NCBI GenBank assembly: GCA_030704615.1
Contig: CM060731.1
Location: forward strand, 71,466,756-71,530,755
DNA length: 64,000 nt
Source: Takakia lepidozioides
Taxonomy: Eukaryota; Streptophyta; Takakiopsida; Takakiales; Takakiaceae
Direction: 5' to 3'
Below the pieces are notes generated by a model, which was given only the letters and a program-made list of their open reading frames with translations, was not told where the DNA came from and made no database searches. Positions 1 to 10,509 of the stretch are shown in pieces (the first letter of the stretch is position 1; every line of letters starts with the position of its first letter). Made by a program: the position numbers and the translations under genes.

Positions 1-163
1 AAGCAGGCCCCATACCCGAGTCATCTGTTTAGAGAGGGTCCTATTGTCGTGGAAGCAGTTATAGCGCTTAAAAAAAGAGGTATAGAAAGAATGGAATGGT
101 CATTGTGAAACTTACTGAGGTTTTCTTATTGAAGAAGAGGTGAAAAAAAAAGGCTGGGTGAGT
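1..163. repeat. Left flank: single unit of the tandem array
   Basis: Positions 80-150 carry the phrase 'tcattgtgaaactt ... ttattgaagaagaggtgaaaa'. This is the same unit that forms the array at 10926-12265. The retrotransposon beginning at 164 therefore appears to have inserted into that array. No gene is seen here. Confidence 0.7.
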
Positions 164-3100
164 TGTTAAGTTATTTTACCACTAGTGTGAAACTAGCTAG
201 GAAATAGCTAGCTTTTACATATTGACATTTGGGATTGGCCCAAGTGTCAATCCAGGGGTCAAGGCAGATTTAGGCCCTGGAGTGGTTATCTTCACGGCAA
301 GCGCGGAGGCTCATCTTTCTCGAGTTGAGCCTCACCGCGCCTAGCTATGGCGCCGTAGTGTGGATTCCCCATGGCGTGGGGTGCACTTGGCTTGACTTGT
401 ATTTGAGTGATGAGGTTATATATGCATGAGTTTATGCTTCAGCTTTGTGAGCTCGCATGAGCTTGTGCTTGTATTCTTCTTCTTTATCACTCGAGAAAGA
501 TGAGCTCGTATCTGTGAGTGCCAGATACGAGTTAGTTGTAGCACTTGTGGTTTTTGCTTGAGAATGAGAGAAACCAAGTTGTTATGCAAGGAGCACCGTG
601 GAGCTCTTGGTTGTTAGAAGCGGAGGCGATGTGGGTTACGAGGTGGTAGACCTTGGCATTCGATCTTCAGCTTCAGAGATGAAAGCACCATGCTGCAGGT
701 AATTCCAGAGCACCTTGATGGTTTCAGATTGTGTACATGCATGAGCAAGCACGATTGGGAAGGACCAGTCAAGAGCAGGTTATAGTGGCTTTGGTGGCAA
801 AGCTGAGAACTGGACTTGGGAATGCGAGCTTTCATTGTGTGAAGGATTGCAAGACCAAGCGAAAGGGCTGATTTGGCTTGGGGCAAATCAGTGCACTTGT
901 GGAGTATGGTGAGATTGGGTTTCAATCTCGAGCTTCAGCATTGAGAGGGCTCTTGTCATGGCAAGAGCAGGGCTGGAACAGGAGCTAAGAGGTGCGGCAA
1001 GGCCATGGAATGTGCACCTAGGGTTTCAGAGCTTGGAAGAAGAGCTCTTGCACCACAAGAGAAGTGTCTTGTGGCTGGAAATGTAAGCCTTAGGGTTTCA
1101 GGAGCTTGGCAAAGGCTGTGGAGTGCTTAGTCTTGTCTTAGAGAGCATCAAGGAGCCAAGGAGCCAAGATAGGGGGCTGATATCTCTTGTGTGAAGAGGT
1201 TGCATGTGTGGAGCATGTATTCAGCTCATTGAAGCTTCCATCTTCAAGCTTGGAGGGCAAGCAAGGAAGAGGGAAGGGCTGACTTCCCTTATGTGAGGGC
1301 AATGCATGTGTGGAGCATGCTATCAGCCTGGTGAAGGCTTGCACTTTCAGGTGTGGGAGTGCAAGAAAGGAAGGAAGGGGCTGGTTTCCCTGTAGGGCAT
1401 GTGGAGCATGCTTTCAGCCTGCTGAAGCTTGTATTTTCAGGTTTGTGGGTGCAAGAAATGAAGCAAAGGAGCTGATTCTCTTATGGTGAGAGTGGGGCAT
1501 GTGTGGAGCATGCCTTCAGCCCATTGAGGCTCTTGTTTTCAAGCTTTAGAGAGCTAGAACGGAAGGTCTAGGGCTGGTTTCCACTTGGAGTGAAAGAAAA
1601 GCACTTGTAGGGCCTATGTGAGTTGGGGTTTCAACTTCAAGCTTGAAGGGAGCGCAACTCTTGAAGCAGCAGGTGTAGGGGCTGGAATAGGCTCTAAGAC
1701 AGATGCTATGGCCAAGGAGAGTGCTTGAATGAGTGCTCACAAGGGCTGGGAACCAGCAGGGCTTGGTTGTTTTTGCCATTGAGTTTAGTGGCGTGTTTGG
1801 GGAGGCTAAGTGAGAAAGAAGGCTTGGTTTGTGGCAACCACCTCATGGCTTAGGGCTACTATGGTGGTGTGTGGGAGCCGAAAGAGCAAGAATACCTTGC
1901 TGATTTCCTCACAGCCGCCATAGCTCGGTGGAAAGAAGCCTAGAGTCCAAGAGACACAAACCCTAGCTTGGCGTGGCTAAACCCCTTGGAAATGGCTAAA
2001 CTGCCAGAGCGGCCATGGATGGGGCCAGGGGCTGGATGGCCTGGGGCTGTGACGGGCGTGAGGGCTGACGGGCTGTGATGGGCTGTGACAGGCTGTTGGC
2101 CTGGGCTGTGGGAGGCCTTTGGGCTGTGACGGGCTGTGAGGGGCTGTGACAGGTGCCTGTGGCCTTTGGGGCTGTGAGGCTGTGAGGGGCTGTGATGTGG
2201 CACGGGCTGTGGGCTGTGACAGGCTGGTGGCCTGTGGGGCTGTGAGACTGTGAAGGGGCTGTTGTGTGGGGCTGGATGTGACCGGGGCTGTGACAGGCTA
2301 TGGCCTTTGGGCTGCTGTGAGGGGCTGTGACAGGCCGTGTGAGGCCTTTGGGCTGTGACGGGCCTGTGAGGGCTGTGGGGAACCTGTTGGCTGTGTGACG
2401 GGCTGTTGTGACAGGCTGTGCCTGATGGGCCTGTTGGTCTGTGCTGTGGAGACTGTGTGTGACAGCTGTGCCCAGTGGCCTGTGGGACTGTGACGGCTGT
2501 GACCAGTGAGCTGTGTGGGCCTGTGCTGGTCTGTGGTGGCCCGTGTTGACCTGTGGACGGCCTGTGCTGACTCGTGGAGGCACTGGTGGACTGCCTAAGG
2601 ACTGGCATGTGGTCTGGAAGCCGAATTTTGAAGCTCGTGGAGGGGTTGAGGAGTATCTTCATGATATCCATGGTCATGCAAGTGAGGAAAGAGAGGAGAG
2701 GAAGAGTGTTGGGATGAGGGCATGCTGGGGTTAGGCATTGCTTTAGCTTCTCTTCCTCGTAGTTTCCACCCTCTCATTAGGCCAAGACCTTTCCGTAGGT
2801 GGAGGCAAGAGTCAGTCCGGGTTTGGGCTGGGGTGTCCTTGCAGGAGCAACACCGTGGAGTTGTTTTTGGTGTGGGGGAGTTGTCGTTCTGATTTCTTGT
2901 GTTTGGATCCCCTCCATACCTGCATGCTTGACTGTGCGCCATGCTAGTTTTGTGTGGGCGCTTGTTTTTATAGGTGATTGGTCCGGATTTGATCACCGGC
3001 CAGTCCTAGAGCATGCTGTCGATGGTGAGGCTGGGGTGATGACCAGCCAGACCATCATTGTTTCTCCTGTGGTGAGGTTGGAGGTGATGACCAGCCAACC

Positions 3101-3234
3101 ATAGGAGTGCTTGCGGTGGATGCAGGTACAGGTGTAGGCTATGTTAGGAACTTAGTATTCCAAACCATAAGCCGCAACAGGTTCTCTACCCGGTTACCTT
3201 GTGGAGAGGGGGTTAGGGACATGTTCATGACCGG
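164..3234 (+). repeat. Long 5' LTR/leader of the methyltransferase retrotransposon, copy 1
   Basis: There are about 3 kb without a convincing gene before gag. Blocks are shared with the reverse strand of 36971-35500, including a near-identical stretch around 320-400 (matching 36740-36860) and a CTCGAGAAAGATGAGCTCG-like block near 490-510. Between about 1130 and 1560 there are four imperfect ~110 bp repeats around 'catgtgtggagcatg'. A GT-rich minisatellite follows. No clear tRNA primer-binding site was recognised before gag. Conservation between two distant insertions shows that this block belongs to the element. Confidence 0.6.
1990..2600 (+). repeat. GT-rich minisatellite 'GGGCTGTGAC'
   Basis: Dozens of imperfect copies of a 10-20 bp unit around GGGCTGTGAC or GGCTGTGAGG lie in the leader. 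The reverse strand reads open for about 245 codons as a His/Pro/Ser/Thr-rich polypeptide, which is a by-product of the repeat rather than a gene. Copy 2 has an analogous but different G-rich stretch at 35500-35700. Confidence 0.8.
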
Positions 3235-4636
3235 TTGAGTGTCAACACGGAGGTGCCACTAGTTGCTGGGGACAGTGCCGGTTCGAGCACTAGCGATACT
3301 AGTGGGTACACGAGACGAGGTGTGCGGTTTAGGCCACCTTCACCTCCTGTGTCTTCGGAAGGTTCTGATTCGGATTGTGAATCAGGAGGACTCATACCGG
3401 CGGTGCAAGTTGTTTCTTTGCCATTGTTGTGGGACACAATGGAGGAGATGTATGGAGCTACCAAGGGGCCACGAAGGTACTCTGGGGCGGTGGGCACCAT
3501 CGAGTTGGATGATTTTATCCAAGAGTTTGATAGTTGGTGTGATTTGCAGCAAATGCGCAATCCACAACTATTTACGCCTTTCATGGCATGGAAAGGGCTG
3601 TTTCAGCACCTTGAGGGGCCGCCTATGGATGATTACCATGAGTTCAGGCGGGGGCATGAGGTTGAGATCGAGGAGTGGAGGATGTACTGGTCACCCGACT
3701 ATGTCTCCATCACTAGGGGCACTAGAGCCACGAGGGCAGTGGCTACACCTGCCGCTGCACCGGCAGCTTCAGCAAGTAGCAGTAGTGGACTGGTGGTACA
3801 GTAGCTACGACGTCCACCCAAGCCACTACCGCACCAGCACTAGCACCCGTGCCTGCCTTCAACCCTGTTGGAGTTCTTCGAAGAGTTGAGAGGGAACTAC
3901 CAAGGGGTGAGGACAGAGAAGTTGCGGAGCTTGCAAGAGTTCCAACGGAAGCCGACCGAGAGCTTGAGGGAGGCTTTCACTCGCATGAGGCGCTTGATAA
4001 ATGTAACCCAAGGGGTTACGGAAGCTCAGGCAGTCCAATTCTGGTATGGGATATTGGACAAGGAGCTGAGGAGAAGGGTGCGGGATGCAACTCTCCTACA
4101 AGCGGCCCAACCCACCTTAGCAAATGTGTTTTTGCTGGCAGAGCGGATAGAGCTCAACATGGTGGAGGAACGAGTGGTCATGGTGGATTTGCTAAGGAGA
4201 CACCACGGGGTAGTGGTGCTCCTAGCCAACCACTACCTCAACGTGCTCAAGGCAACAAGGGGGCTCAGGTGAAGCTCAGGGAAGGGCAGAGAGGACCTCA
4301 GATGCAGGGGTCTCTCCCTTCATTTGCTGGCCAACAACGGGCGGATGTGGTGTGCTGGACATGTGGGACCCCATGTCAAGAAGGATTGCCCAGAGGGAGG
4401 CAAAGGGCGGCACATGCACAGCCTGCACAGTTGCAGTGTGGGCATTGTGGCAAGCACGGGCATGGAGAGGCCCAGTGTTATGGTTTGCATCCTGAGTTGC
4501 GCCCAGGCCAGTTCCAAGGGAACAATGGTGGCCGGGGGCGAGGTGGAGCAGCCCAGAGAGGACGAGGTGGCCAGCCACGAGGCCCAAGGGCAAGCTCAAT
4601 GGCCAAGGACGCGGAGGTCAGGGTGTTGACCAAGGC
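3235..4636 (+). pseudogene. gag of methyltransferase retrotransposon, copy 1 (frameshifted)
   Basis: This is the capsid/nucleocapsid region. An acidic, Ser-rich N-terminus (3235-3800) is followed by a retrotransposon-gag-like helical domain at 3868-4180 (EFFEELRGNYQ ... FWYGILDKEL). Two CCHC zinc knuckles follow. The first, near 4350-4385, is broken by a frameshift (CWTCG then PHVKKDC in the next frame). The second, at about 4438-4480 (CGHCGKHGHGEAQC), fits C-x2-C-x4-H-x4-C. An RG/Q-rich tail follows. At least two frameshifts and two in-frame stops near 3802 and 3852 break it. No ATG fits the first residues well, so the start is uncertain. Confidence 0.8.
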
Positions 4637-5790
4637 ATGGCCAACCGGCTTCAGCAGCTAGAGCAGAGGCTCGCTGCCATGGCTACAGCTCAGGTGGTAC
4701 CGGCTCTAAGGCCGGATGGTCCACCTCCTGCTCCTGAGGGAGGAGAATATGGGAGGCATGGGATTCATGTGTGGAGCAGCACTACCACTAGTGCAGGTGG
4801 AGTCTGCTGCAGCCGTGACTCGAGGAGCAGCACGAGTTCCTGAGCCACGAGGTGCAGAGGTGGAGTTGGATCCACAGCGTGGGGAGGCAAGCCGTCAGGC
4901 TAGGCTTCCTCAGTCATTCACATTGGCGGAGACAGTGTCGACGCCATCCATGGCACCTAGTTCTCGCCCGACTGTTACCGAGGCGGAGGTTACTATGCCA
5001 TTGGGGAGAGCTACACGGGTAGCACCACTACCTAGTGTTGCCAAGGCTACGGCAGCTAGTGTGCTGCTAGGAGCGGCCACATCTGTGTGCCAGGCTCCAT
5101 TGTTCTCGGCTACCATGATTGCGACGCCGGGGTAAGACCAGCTGAGGTGTTCAGGCTGGCAGCTACACTCTGTGAGAGTGGGGAGGTTACTTCATCTTCT
5201 GCGGAGATAGTGGGAGGTGTAGTGCCGGAGGGATCCTCGGATTTGAGGGTCAAGACTGCCACGGCGGCGCCATGGCAAGCTGCAGCTGCCAGGTTGATGG
5301 AGCTGCCAGCTAGGCCAGCCATTGAGCGCGCCATGGTGACACCTGGAGTTGTCATGTTAGACAACCAGGATGGCATTTTCTGTTTGAGTGGACCGGCAGG
5401 CAAGAGGTACCGGCCACTGCGGGTCTTGTTGGACTCGGGAGCTCAGCCATGATGCTGGGCAGAGCTGCTATTGCAGGCTTGGGCCTCACGGAGGCGGATA
5501 TGGAGCCTTGTCCTTTCCAGATACAGACGTCTCTGGGAGGATCGGAGCAGGCTCGGGGCATGACACGGCGTGAGTTGGCTATCAGACTACGGCCGGATCA
5601 CCCTACAGATGGCTCAGTGATGCGAGCCAAGGCCATTGTGACAGACGCGTCTCATACGATGTCCTGGTTGGTGGGGGCAGTGTTGTACCCCATGGGCTTC
5701 ACCCTGGATTTTTGGGAGGAGTCAGCTTCCTATAGGCCTGCATGGCAGTCAGGGGAGGGCCGGCGTGTGCAGCTCCCTGTGACGTTCATA
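4637..5790 (+). pseudogene. Linker and retropepsin (protease), copy 1
   Basis: A Gln-rich helix (ANRLQQLEQRLAAM, 4637-4680) and a low-complexity Ala/Thr/Pro linker lead to the aspartic protease signature LLDSGAQP, with the catalytic Asp codon at 5432-5434. The frame closes at TGA 5450-5452 and resumes one base back at ATG 5449. In copy 2 the same position (about 33500) reads through with one extra base, so copy 1 has lost a nucleotide inside the protease. The flap and C-terminal part (…GFTLDFWEE…) runs to about 5730. Confidence 0.8.
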
Positions 5791-7388
5791 GGAGGAGTTG
5801 CGGTTGCCCAGCGAGGCAAGATGCCGACACTAGCAGCATTCACAGCGGCAGTGAGTTGGCCTAGAGAGTTGCTTGAGGGCAATGCTCATTCAGAGGATGT
5901 ACCACCTCCGGGAGAGCAGGATGACATGTATGGTATGGCGGAGTTGCCTACCATGGTTGCTCAGACTCCATTGTGGGGCACGAGCAAGGATTTGCAGCGG
6001 GATGCTGATCGACGGGTGCAACAAGCCTGGGTGGAGGCTTTTGTACCGTCAGGAGAGGAGGAGAGTGTGGGGATTGCACCAGGACCACCTCAATTGTCTC
6101 CATTGGACACCACACCTATTGTGTGGCAGTATCCGGATGAAGGCATTTGTCTTCTGGACTTGTTTGGCGGGATCAGCACCGGATTGGCTGCTGTGTTACA
6201 GCAGGTGTACGAGTTCGGCGTTACCTGTATGTGGAGAGGGATGAGACTGCACGACGCGTTTCACTTCGCCATGTTGCTCAGTTGGCAGCGGTACCCTGAG
6301 TTGTTGTCGGTGTCTGCAATTCGTGGATATCAGCAGGCCTTGCCAGCAGACATTTCGTTGCTGGGGGCGCAGGATTTGGAGCGGGTTGGCTCCATTGATC
6401 TGGTAGTGGCAGGTTGGCCCTGCCAAGGGCATTCATCAGCCGGGCATGGCAATGGATTGCGAGACTCGAGGTCGGGTCTGTTTTGGGAGATGGTGCGGGT
6501 TTTGCGCCACTTGCAGCTTCATCAAGCTGTATCTCCAGCATACATCTTGGAGAATGTGCCACTGATGGGCGATTCTCGGGCCAGGGTGATGGCCAGTGTG
6601 CATCAAGTCCGGTCGTGGCTTGGGTCAGCAGTGTTGCTAGATGCAGCTACAGTGGGGTCACGGCTCATCGTCCACGGCTATGGTGGACTAACTTGATGCC
6701 ACCCGCACTGCTCAAGCGTGCATTTGATGGGGTGCAGCGGCCAGCACATCTCACAGTGGATAACATTCTGGACACAGGGAGGCAGTCTCAGCGTGTGAGA
6801 CACGATGACCGTTCGCCTTTGGCAGTGGTCAACAAGGTGGGTCAACCACGAGCAGCATTACCTACACTGCTCAGCTTCCCAGGATCGCATGCTTTCCGGG
6901 ATAGTGGACCTGGCCTCCTGTGGGATGCTCAGTTGCAGCAGTTAGTGGAGCCTAATGCTGACGAGCGTGAGCGGGCAATGGGTTTTACCACTGGTACCAC
7001 GGCGGTGTCGTCTCTTTCTGAGGCATCACGTCGTCAAGTGTTGGGGCAAGCAATGGATCTCAATTGCTTGACCTGGATTATCAGCTTGGCTCTGGCTGAG
7101 CAACGCAGAGTGCGGAGTACACTTCCCTCAATGGTCTCTCTGCCTACCGAGACGGTACAGGCAGTGAGTGGGGGCGAGCATGTGAGGACCACGGGGTGCA
7201 TGCATCCATGGCACACGTGGGAGGTGCTCGAGGTTCAGAGGGAGTTGGCAGCCAAGGCGGCTGTGATGGATGAGGTTGGGGATTCTTCTCGGGTTGAGGA
7301 GGTCCTCAAGGATGAGATGATGGGGCAGGATGAGGCCTTGTCATTGACTGAGCAGGCAGGGAGTACTGCTCAAGAGGTTGCAACATAG
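5791..7388 (+). pseudogene. DNMT3-type cytosine-5 DNA methyltransferase in a retrotransposon, copy 1
   Basis: This would transfer a methyl group from S-adenosylmethionine to C5 of cytosine in DNA. Visible motifs are motif I LDLFGGISTGL (6151-6185, SAM binding), motif IV VVAGWPCQGHSSAG with the catalytic Cys codon at 6421-6423, motif VI YILENVP (ENV at 6550-6558), motif VIII AHRPRLWWTNL (6663-6695), and motif IX/X ERERAMGF (about 6964) with RRQVLGQAMDLNCL (about 7030-7065). The AHRPR..WW and final RQ.LG.. forms resemble DNMT3/DRM enzymes more than DNMT1. It sits between protease and reverse transcriptase in the same polyprotein. It is broken: one frameshift pair replaces about 29 residues after motif I (6200-6285), and a 1-nt loss near 6661 precedes motif VIII. 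A ~100-residue acidic tail ends at UAG 7386. Confidence 0.9.
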
Positions 7389-7394
7389 CAACCA
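7386..7394 (+). promoter_or_regulatory. Candidate leaky stop, UAG-CAACCA, between methyltransferase and reverse transcriptase
   Basis: The methyltransferase frame ends with TAG and continues in the same frame into reverse transcriptase without another stop for about 135 codons. The bases after TAG are CAACCA, an exact match to the CARYYA context that promotes UAG readthrough in tobamoviruses and in the plant retroelement SIRE1. The same nine bases recur at the same place at 18195-18203 and 31632-31640. Confidence 0.7.
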
Positions 7395-8890
7395 CTGGAC
7401 GCGTCCTCTACCTCTAAGCCCACTGGACTTAAGGTTGCAGTTACGGAGGACAATTGGGAGCCTGACATTGGACCCATTGTCACCGGAGGAGAGAGACGAC
7501 GTATACGGCGGTTCCTGAGGGCTTACAGGAATTGCTTTGCCTTCAGTTTGAAGGACTTGGGAGCACTGAAGGGTCAAGAGATCCGTATTGAGTTGGCCAC
7601 TGACACGCCAATCTTTCGGAGACCCTATAGATACAGTGACATGGAGAGGTCTTTGATTCAGATGAGGACTCAAGATCTCTGGGAGGCAGGTTTGGTGGAG
7701 CTCTCTGGTGGAGAGTATGCTTCAGCCACAGTGATGCCAGCCAAGAAGGATGTCTATGGCAATTGGACGGAGAGACGTATGTGCGGTGATTACCGGCCCT
7801 GTAAATCGTCAGACCAAGTCCGATAAGAGTATGCCATGCCAACACCAGAGGAGATCTTTGATGCCATCGGGCATGCTAAGGCCTTTAGCACTTTGGATTT
7901 ACGATCCGGATATCACCAGTTGCCAATCAAGGAGGCGGACAAGCAGAAGACGGCATTCTGGGGGATCAATGAGCACGGCAAGGATTGCCTATATCAGTGG
8001 CGGTTCTTACCATTTGGGCTTAAGAATGCTCCTGCAGAGTTTCAGAGAGTCATGGATAGGATTCTAGCAGGGGTGGACTTTGCTCGGTGCTACATAGATG
8101 ACATCATCATCTTTAGTGTTACGATGGAGGAGCATGAGAGACACCTTCAGGTGGTATTGAGCGCTTGAGAGCGCACGGATTGAAGTTGCATCCGGGGAAG
8201 TGCAAGTTTTTCCACAACCAGATTGAGTATCTGGGTCACATGATATATCCTGGAGGATTGGGGTACAGCAACTAAGGTAGAGGCCATTGCACAAATTCCA
8301 CGCCCCACGGATGTGAGCCGAGTTTGAGCTTTCATGGGGTTGGCAAACTATTATAGACGGTTTGTCAAGGGATTTAGTACCATTGCAAAGGCTCTAACCA
8401 AGCTGACCAAGGTGGACCAGGAGTGGCAGTGGGAAGATGAGCAGAACGAGCTTTTCAAGAGCTCAAGGCGAGGTTGACCTCGGCGCCTATCTTGAGACGA
8501 CCTATCAGGGGGCGTCCCTTTCAGCTGCATACGGATTGGAGCATGCTGGGGCTTGGAGCGGTGCTCACACAGGTGGATGATGAGGGAAGAGAGTTTGTAG
8601 TGGCTTACGCTAGCCGCTCGAACAACGTGCAGAGGCTAAGTACAGCTCATATGAGGAAGAGTGCTTAGCTGCAGTGTGGGCCGTGGCACACTTCAGGTGC
8701 TATCTATACGGCAATCTTTTCACCCTTGTCACGGATCACCAGCCACTCAAGTGGTTGATGGAGTCAGACAAGCTTACGGGGAAGCTTGCACGGTGGGCAC
8801 TTATACTCCAGGAGTATGACTTTCAGGTTGTGCATCGACCGGGTTTGGTCAATCGGGATGCGGATGGATTGAGTCGCAATCCATGCATGA
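7389..8890 (+). pseudogene. Reverse transcriptase and RNase H, copy 1
   Basis: Copies the element RNA to DNA. RT begins with a conserved linker (LKDLGALKGQEIRIEL, about 7545-7595). The fingers read GGEYASATVMPAKKD, followed by TLDLRSGYHQLPI (about 7890) and RFLPFGLKNAPAEFQRVMD (about 8000). The catalytic box is YIDD at 8091-8102, where YLDD or YVDD is more usual. RNase H follows: FQLHTDWSMLGLGAVLTQ (about 8520), VAYASRS, FTLVTDHQPLKWLM (about 8720-8760) and HRPGLVNRDADGLSR (about 8830-8880). Frameshifts near 7800, 8165, 8265, 8450 and 8630 break it. Confidence 0.9.
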
Positions 8891-8939
8891 GCCAGCAGGA
8901 TGACACTGGAGCTCGGTGGCATGGTGAGACGGACGAGGA

Positions 8940-10367
8940 ATGGTGTCGGGATGGCATGCATCTGCATTTTTGTGTATCTTGGCATCGGGAGGTCAGATTG
9001 GACCTACAACAGGGATGACTGTAGACGGAGTGTCTGAGGACCCTGAGGCTAGTGATGAGCTAGGTGGTGCCAGAGATATACATGAGGATTCGGCTGTGTT
9101 GGACTACCTCCGCACGGGAGACACGGCAGCCATTGTGACTGCCAGGGAGAGGGATCGGATCCTGCAACGAGCCAAGAGGTTCAAGTGGGAGGGGATACAC
9201 CTACTTCGAGTGTGGGAGGATGGTTGGGTGAGGATTGTGCCTCACCCCACACAGCGTGCACGGTTAGTGCGGCATGCCCATGAGGAGTTGGGGCATTTTG
9301 GAGTGCGACGCACTCACAGTTTACTGCAGGGGCAGTATTGGTGGCGTGGTATGCATACAGAGGTGCAACAGTTCGTGGCTAGGTGCATGGTGTGTGACAG
9401 GGTGCGTGCTTCATTCAACGCCCCTACACCACAGTTGCATCCTTTACCAATCATGGGATTGGGCTATAGTGGAGTCTTGACTTCGCAGGACCGTTGCCAC
9501 TGACTATGCGCCACCACAAATATGTGTTGGTGATGGTGGAGCACTTCTCCAAGTGGATTGAGTTGGTTCCATTGCCTGACAAGGCTAGTGAGGGGGCTGC
9601 GTATGCATTCTTGGATCGTGTGCTTAGCCGATTTGGTGCTCCAGCTGAGGTACTCACGGCAAGGGAGAGAGTTCTTGGGGAGTTTCAGGCTTTGTGTGAT
9701 AAAGCCTTGATAGACCACCGCACCACTTCTCGGGATCATCCTGAGGCCAATGGCTTAGCAGAGAGAGTTGTTCAGACGGTGAAGAGGGGTTTGCGCAAGT
9801 ATGGCTTGCAGAAGGGACACCTAGGAGATTGGGATCTTCAGGTTCCTTGGTTAGCCATGGGCTACAGGTTCAGCAAACAAGCATCACTTGCCTCCTTCTC
9901 ACCATATTTCCTTCTCTTTGGCCGAGAGCCGATTTGCCTGCAGCCATTCGTAGGAACACTGCTCAAGCCCTTAACCTTGACGACCCGGACGTGTGGGTAC
10001 GTGCTTGTGATCAGCGTGCAGGGTTGTTTAAAAAAGTCATGCCCATGGCTTTTGAGAACCTTGCCATTGCACAGCACCGTGATACGTTGAGGTATGCACT
10101 ATACGTGGTGGAGGATATCGTCCTGGGGTTCGGAGGTTTAGCCCTGGTGACTATGTTTATTTGCAGCAGACTGCTCCTACGACTCTGGATGTTACTGCAG
10201 GGCGTGTTATTCTGAGGGTTCGAGAGGTGTTGCCCTCAGGGGTCCTGATCTTGAAGGGTCGGGATGGCATGACTTGGAAGGACCATGTGCGTAATTGTGC
10301 GCCATGTCACCTTCCCAATGTCGATGGCAGAGTTGACCCAAACTTGGCAGTGGTACCTGCAGGTTTG
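8940..10367 (+). pseudogene. Integrase, copy 1
   Basis: Inserts the cDNA into the genome. The N-terminal HHCC zinc domain is visible at about 9270-9400 (HAHEELGHFG … CMVCDRV), followed by the H2C2-linked WWRGMHTEVQQFV helix. The catalytic core at about 9485-9770 has lost its first Asp box to a frameshift near 9475 and its second (LTDQG in copy 2) to small changes near 9655. The third box, HPEANGLAERVVQT, is clear near 9735. The C-terminal domain (KKVMPMAFENLAIAQHRDTLRY, then VILRVREVLPSGVLILKGRDG and KDHVRNCAPCHLP) runs to the PHD finger. This tail is repeated in the fragment at 13228-13640. Confidence 0.88.
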
Positions 10368-10509
10368 AGGTGCATGCTCTGTGGGTCTGCCAAAGGGGCA
10401 GCCACCATGCTGGTGTGTGATCGATGCTCAAGGGGTTGGCATATGGGATGCTTGACACCACCTTGAGAAGGTTCCTGACGGAGATTGGTTGTGTCCACAC
10501 TGCTTGGGA
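10368..10509 (+). pseudogene. PHD finger at the integrase C-terminus
   Basis: Directly after the integrase C-terminal domain the frame reads CMLCGSAKG..MLVCDRCSRGWH, then MGCLTPP. A 1-nt loss near 10463 moves the rest one frame over, to EKVPDGDWLCPHCLG and a stop. Together this is a full C4HC3 zinc pattern (CxxC, CxxC, HxxC, CxxC) with the invariant Trp two residues before the seventh ligand, which is a PHD finger. PHD fingers usually read histone H3 tails. In chromoviruses a chromodomain occupies this position, so a role in choosing insertion sites is a reasonable inference. No intact copy is present in this window. Confidence 0.8.

Noticed and set aside
1940-2677. A 245-codon reverse-strand open frame, His/Pro/Ser-rich
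   Set aside because: It is produced entirely by the GGGCTGTGAC minisatellite; two other frames are open over the same stretch.
2513-2734. Open frames around 2500-3100 as an extra gag exon
   Set aside because: A short similarity (LVEGLRS-like) to copy 2 gag near 35060 is too weak, and the rest is minisatellite or leader.
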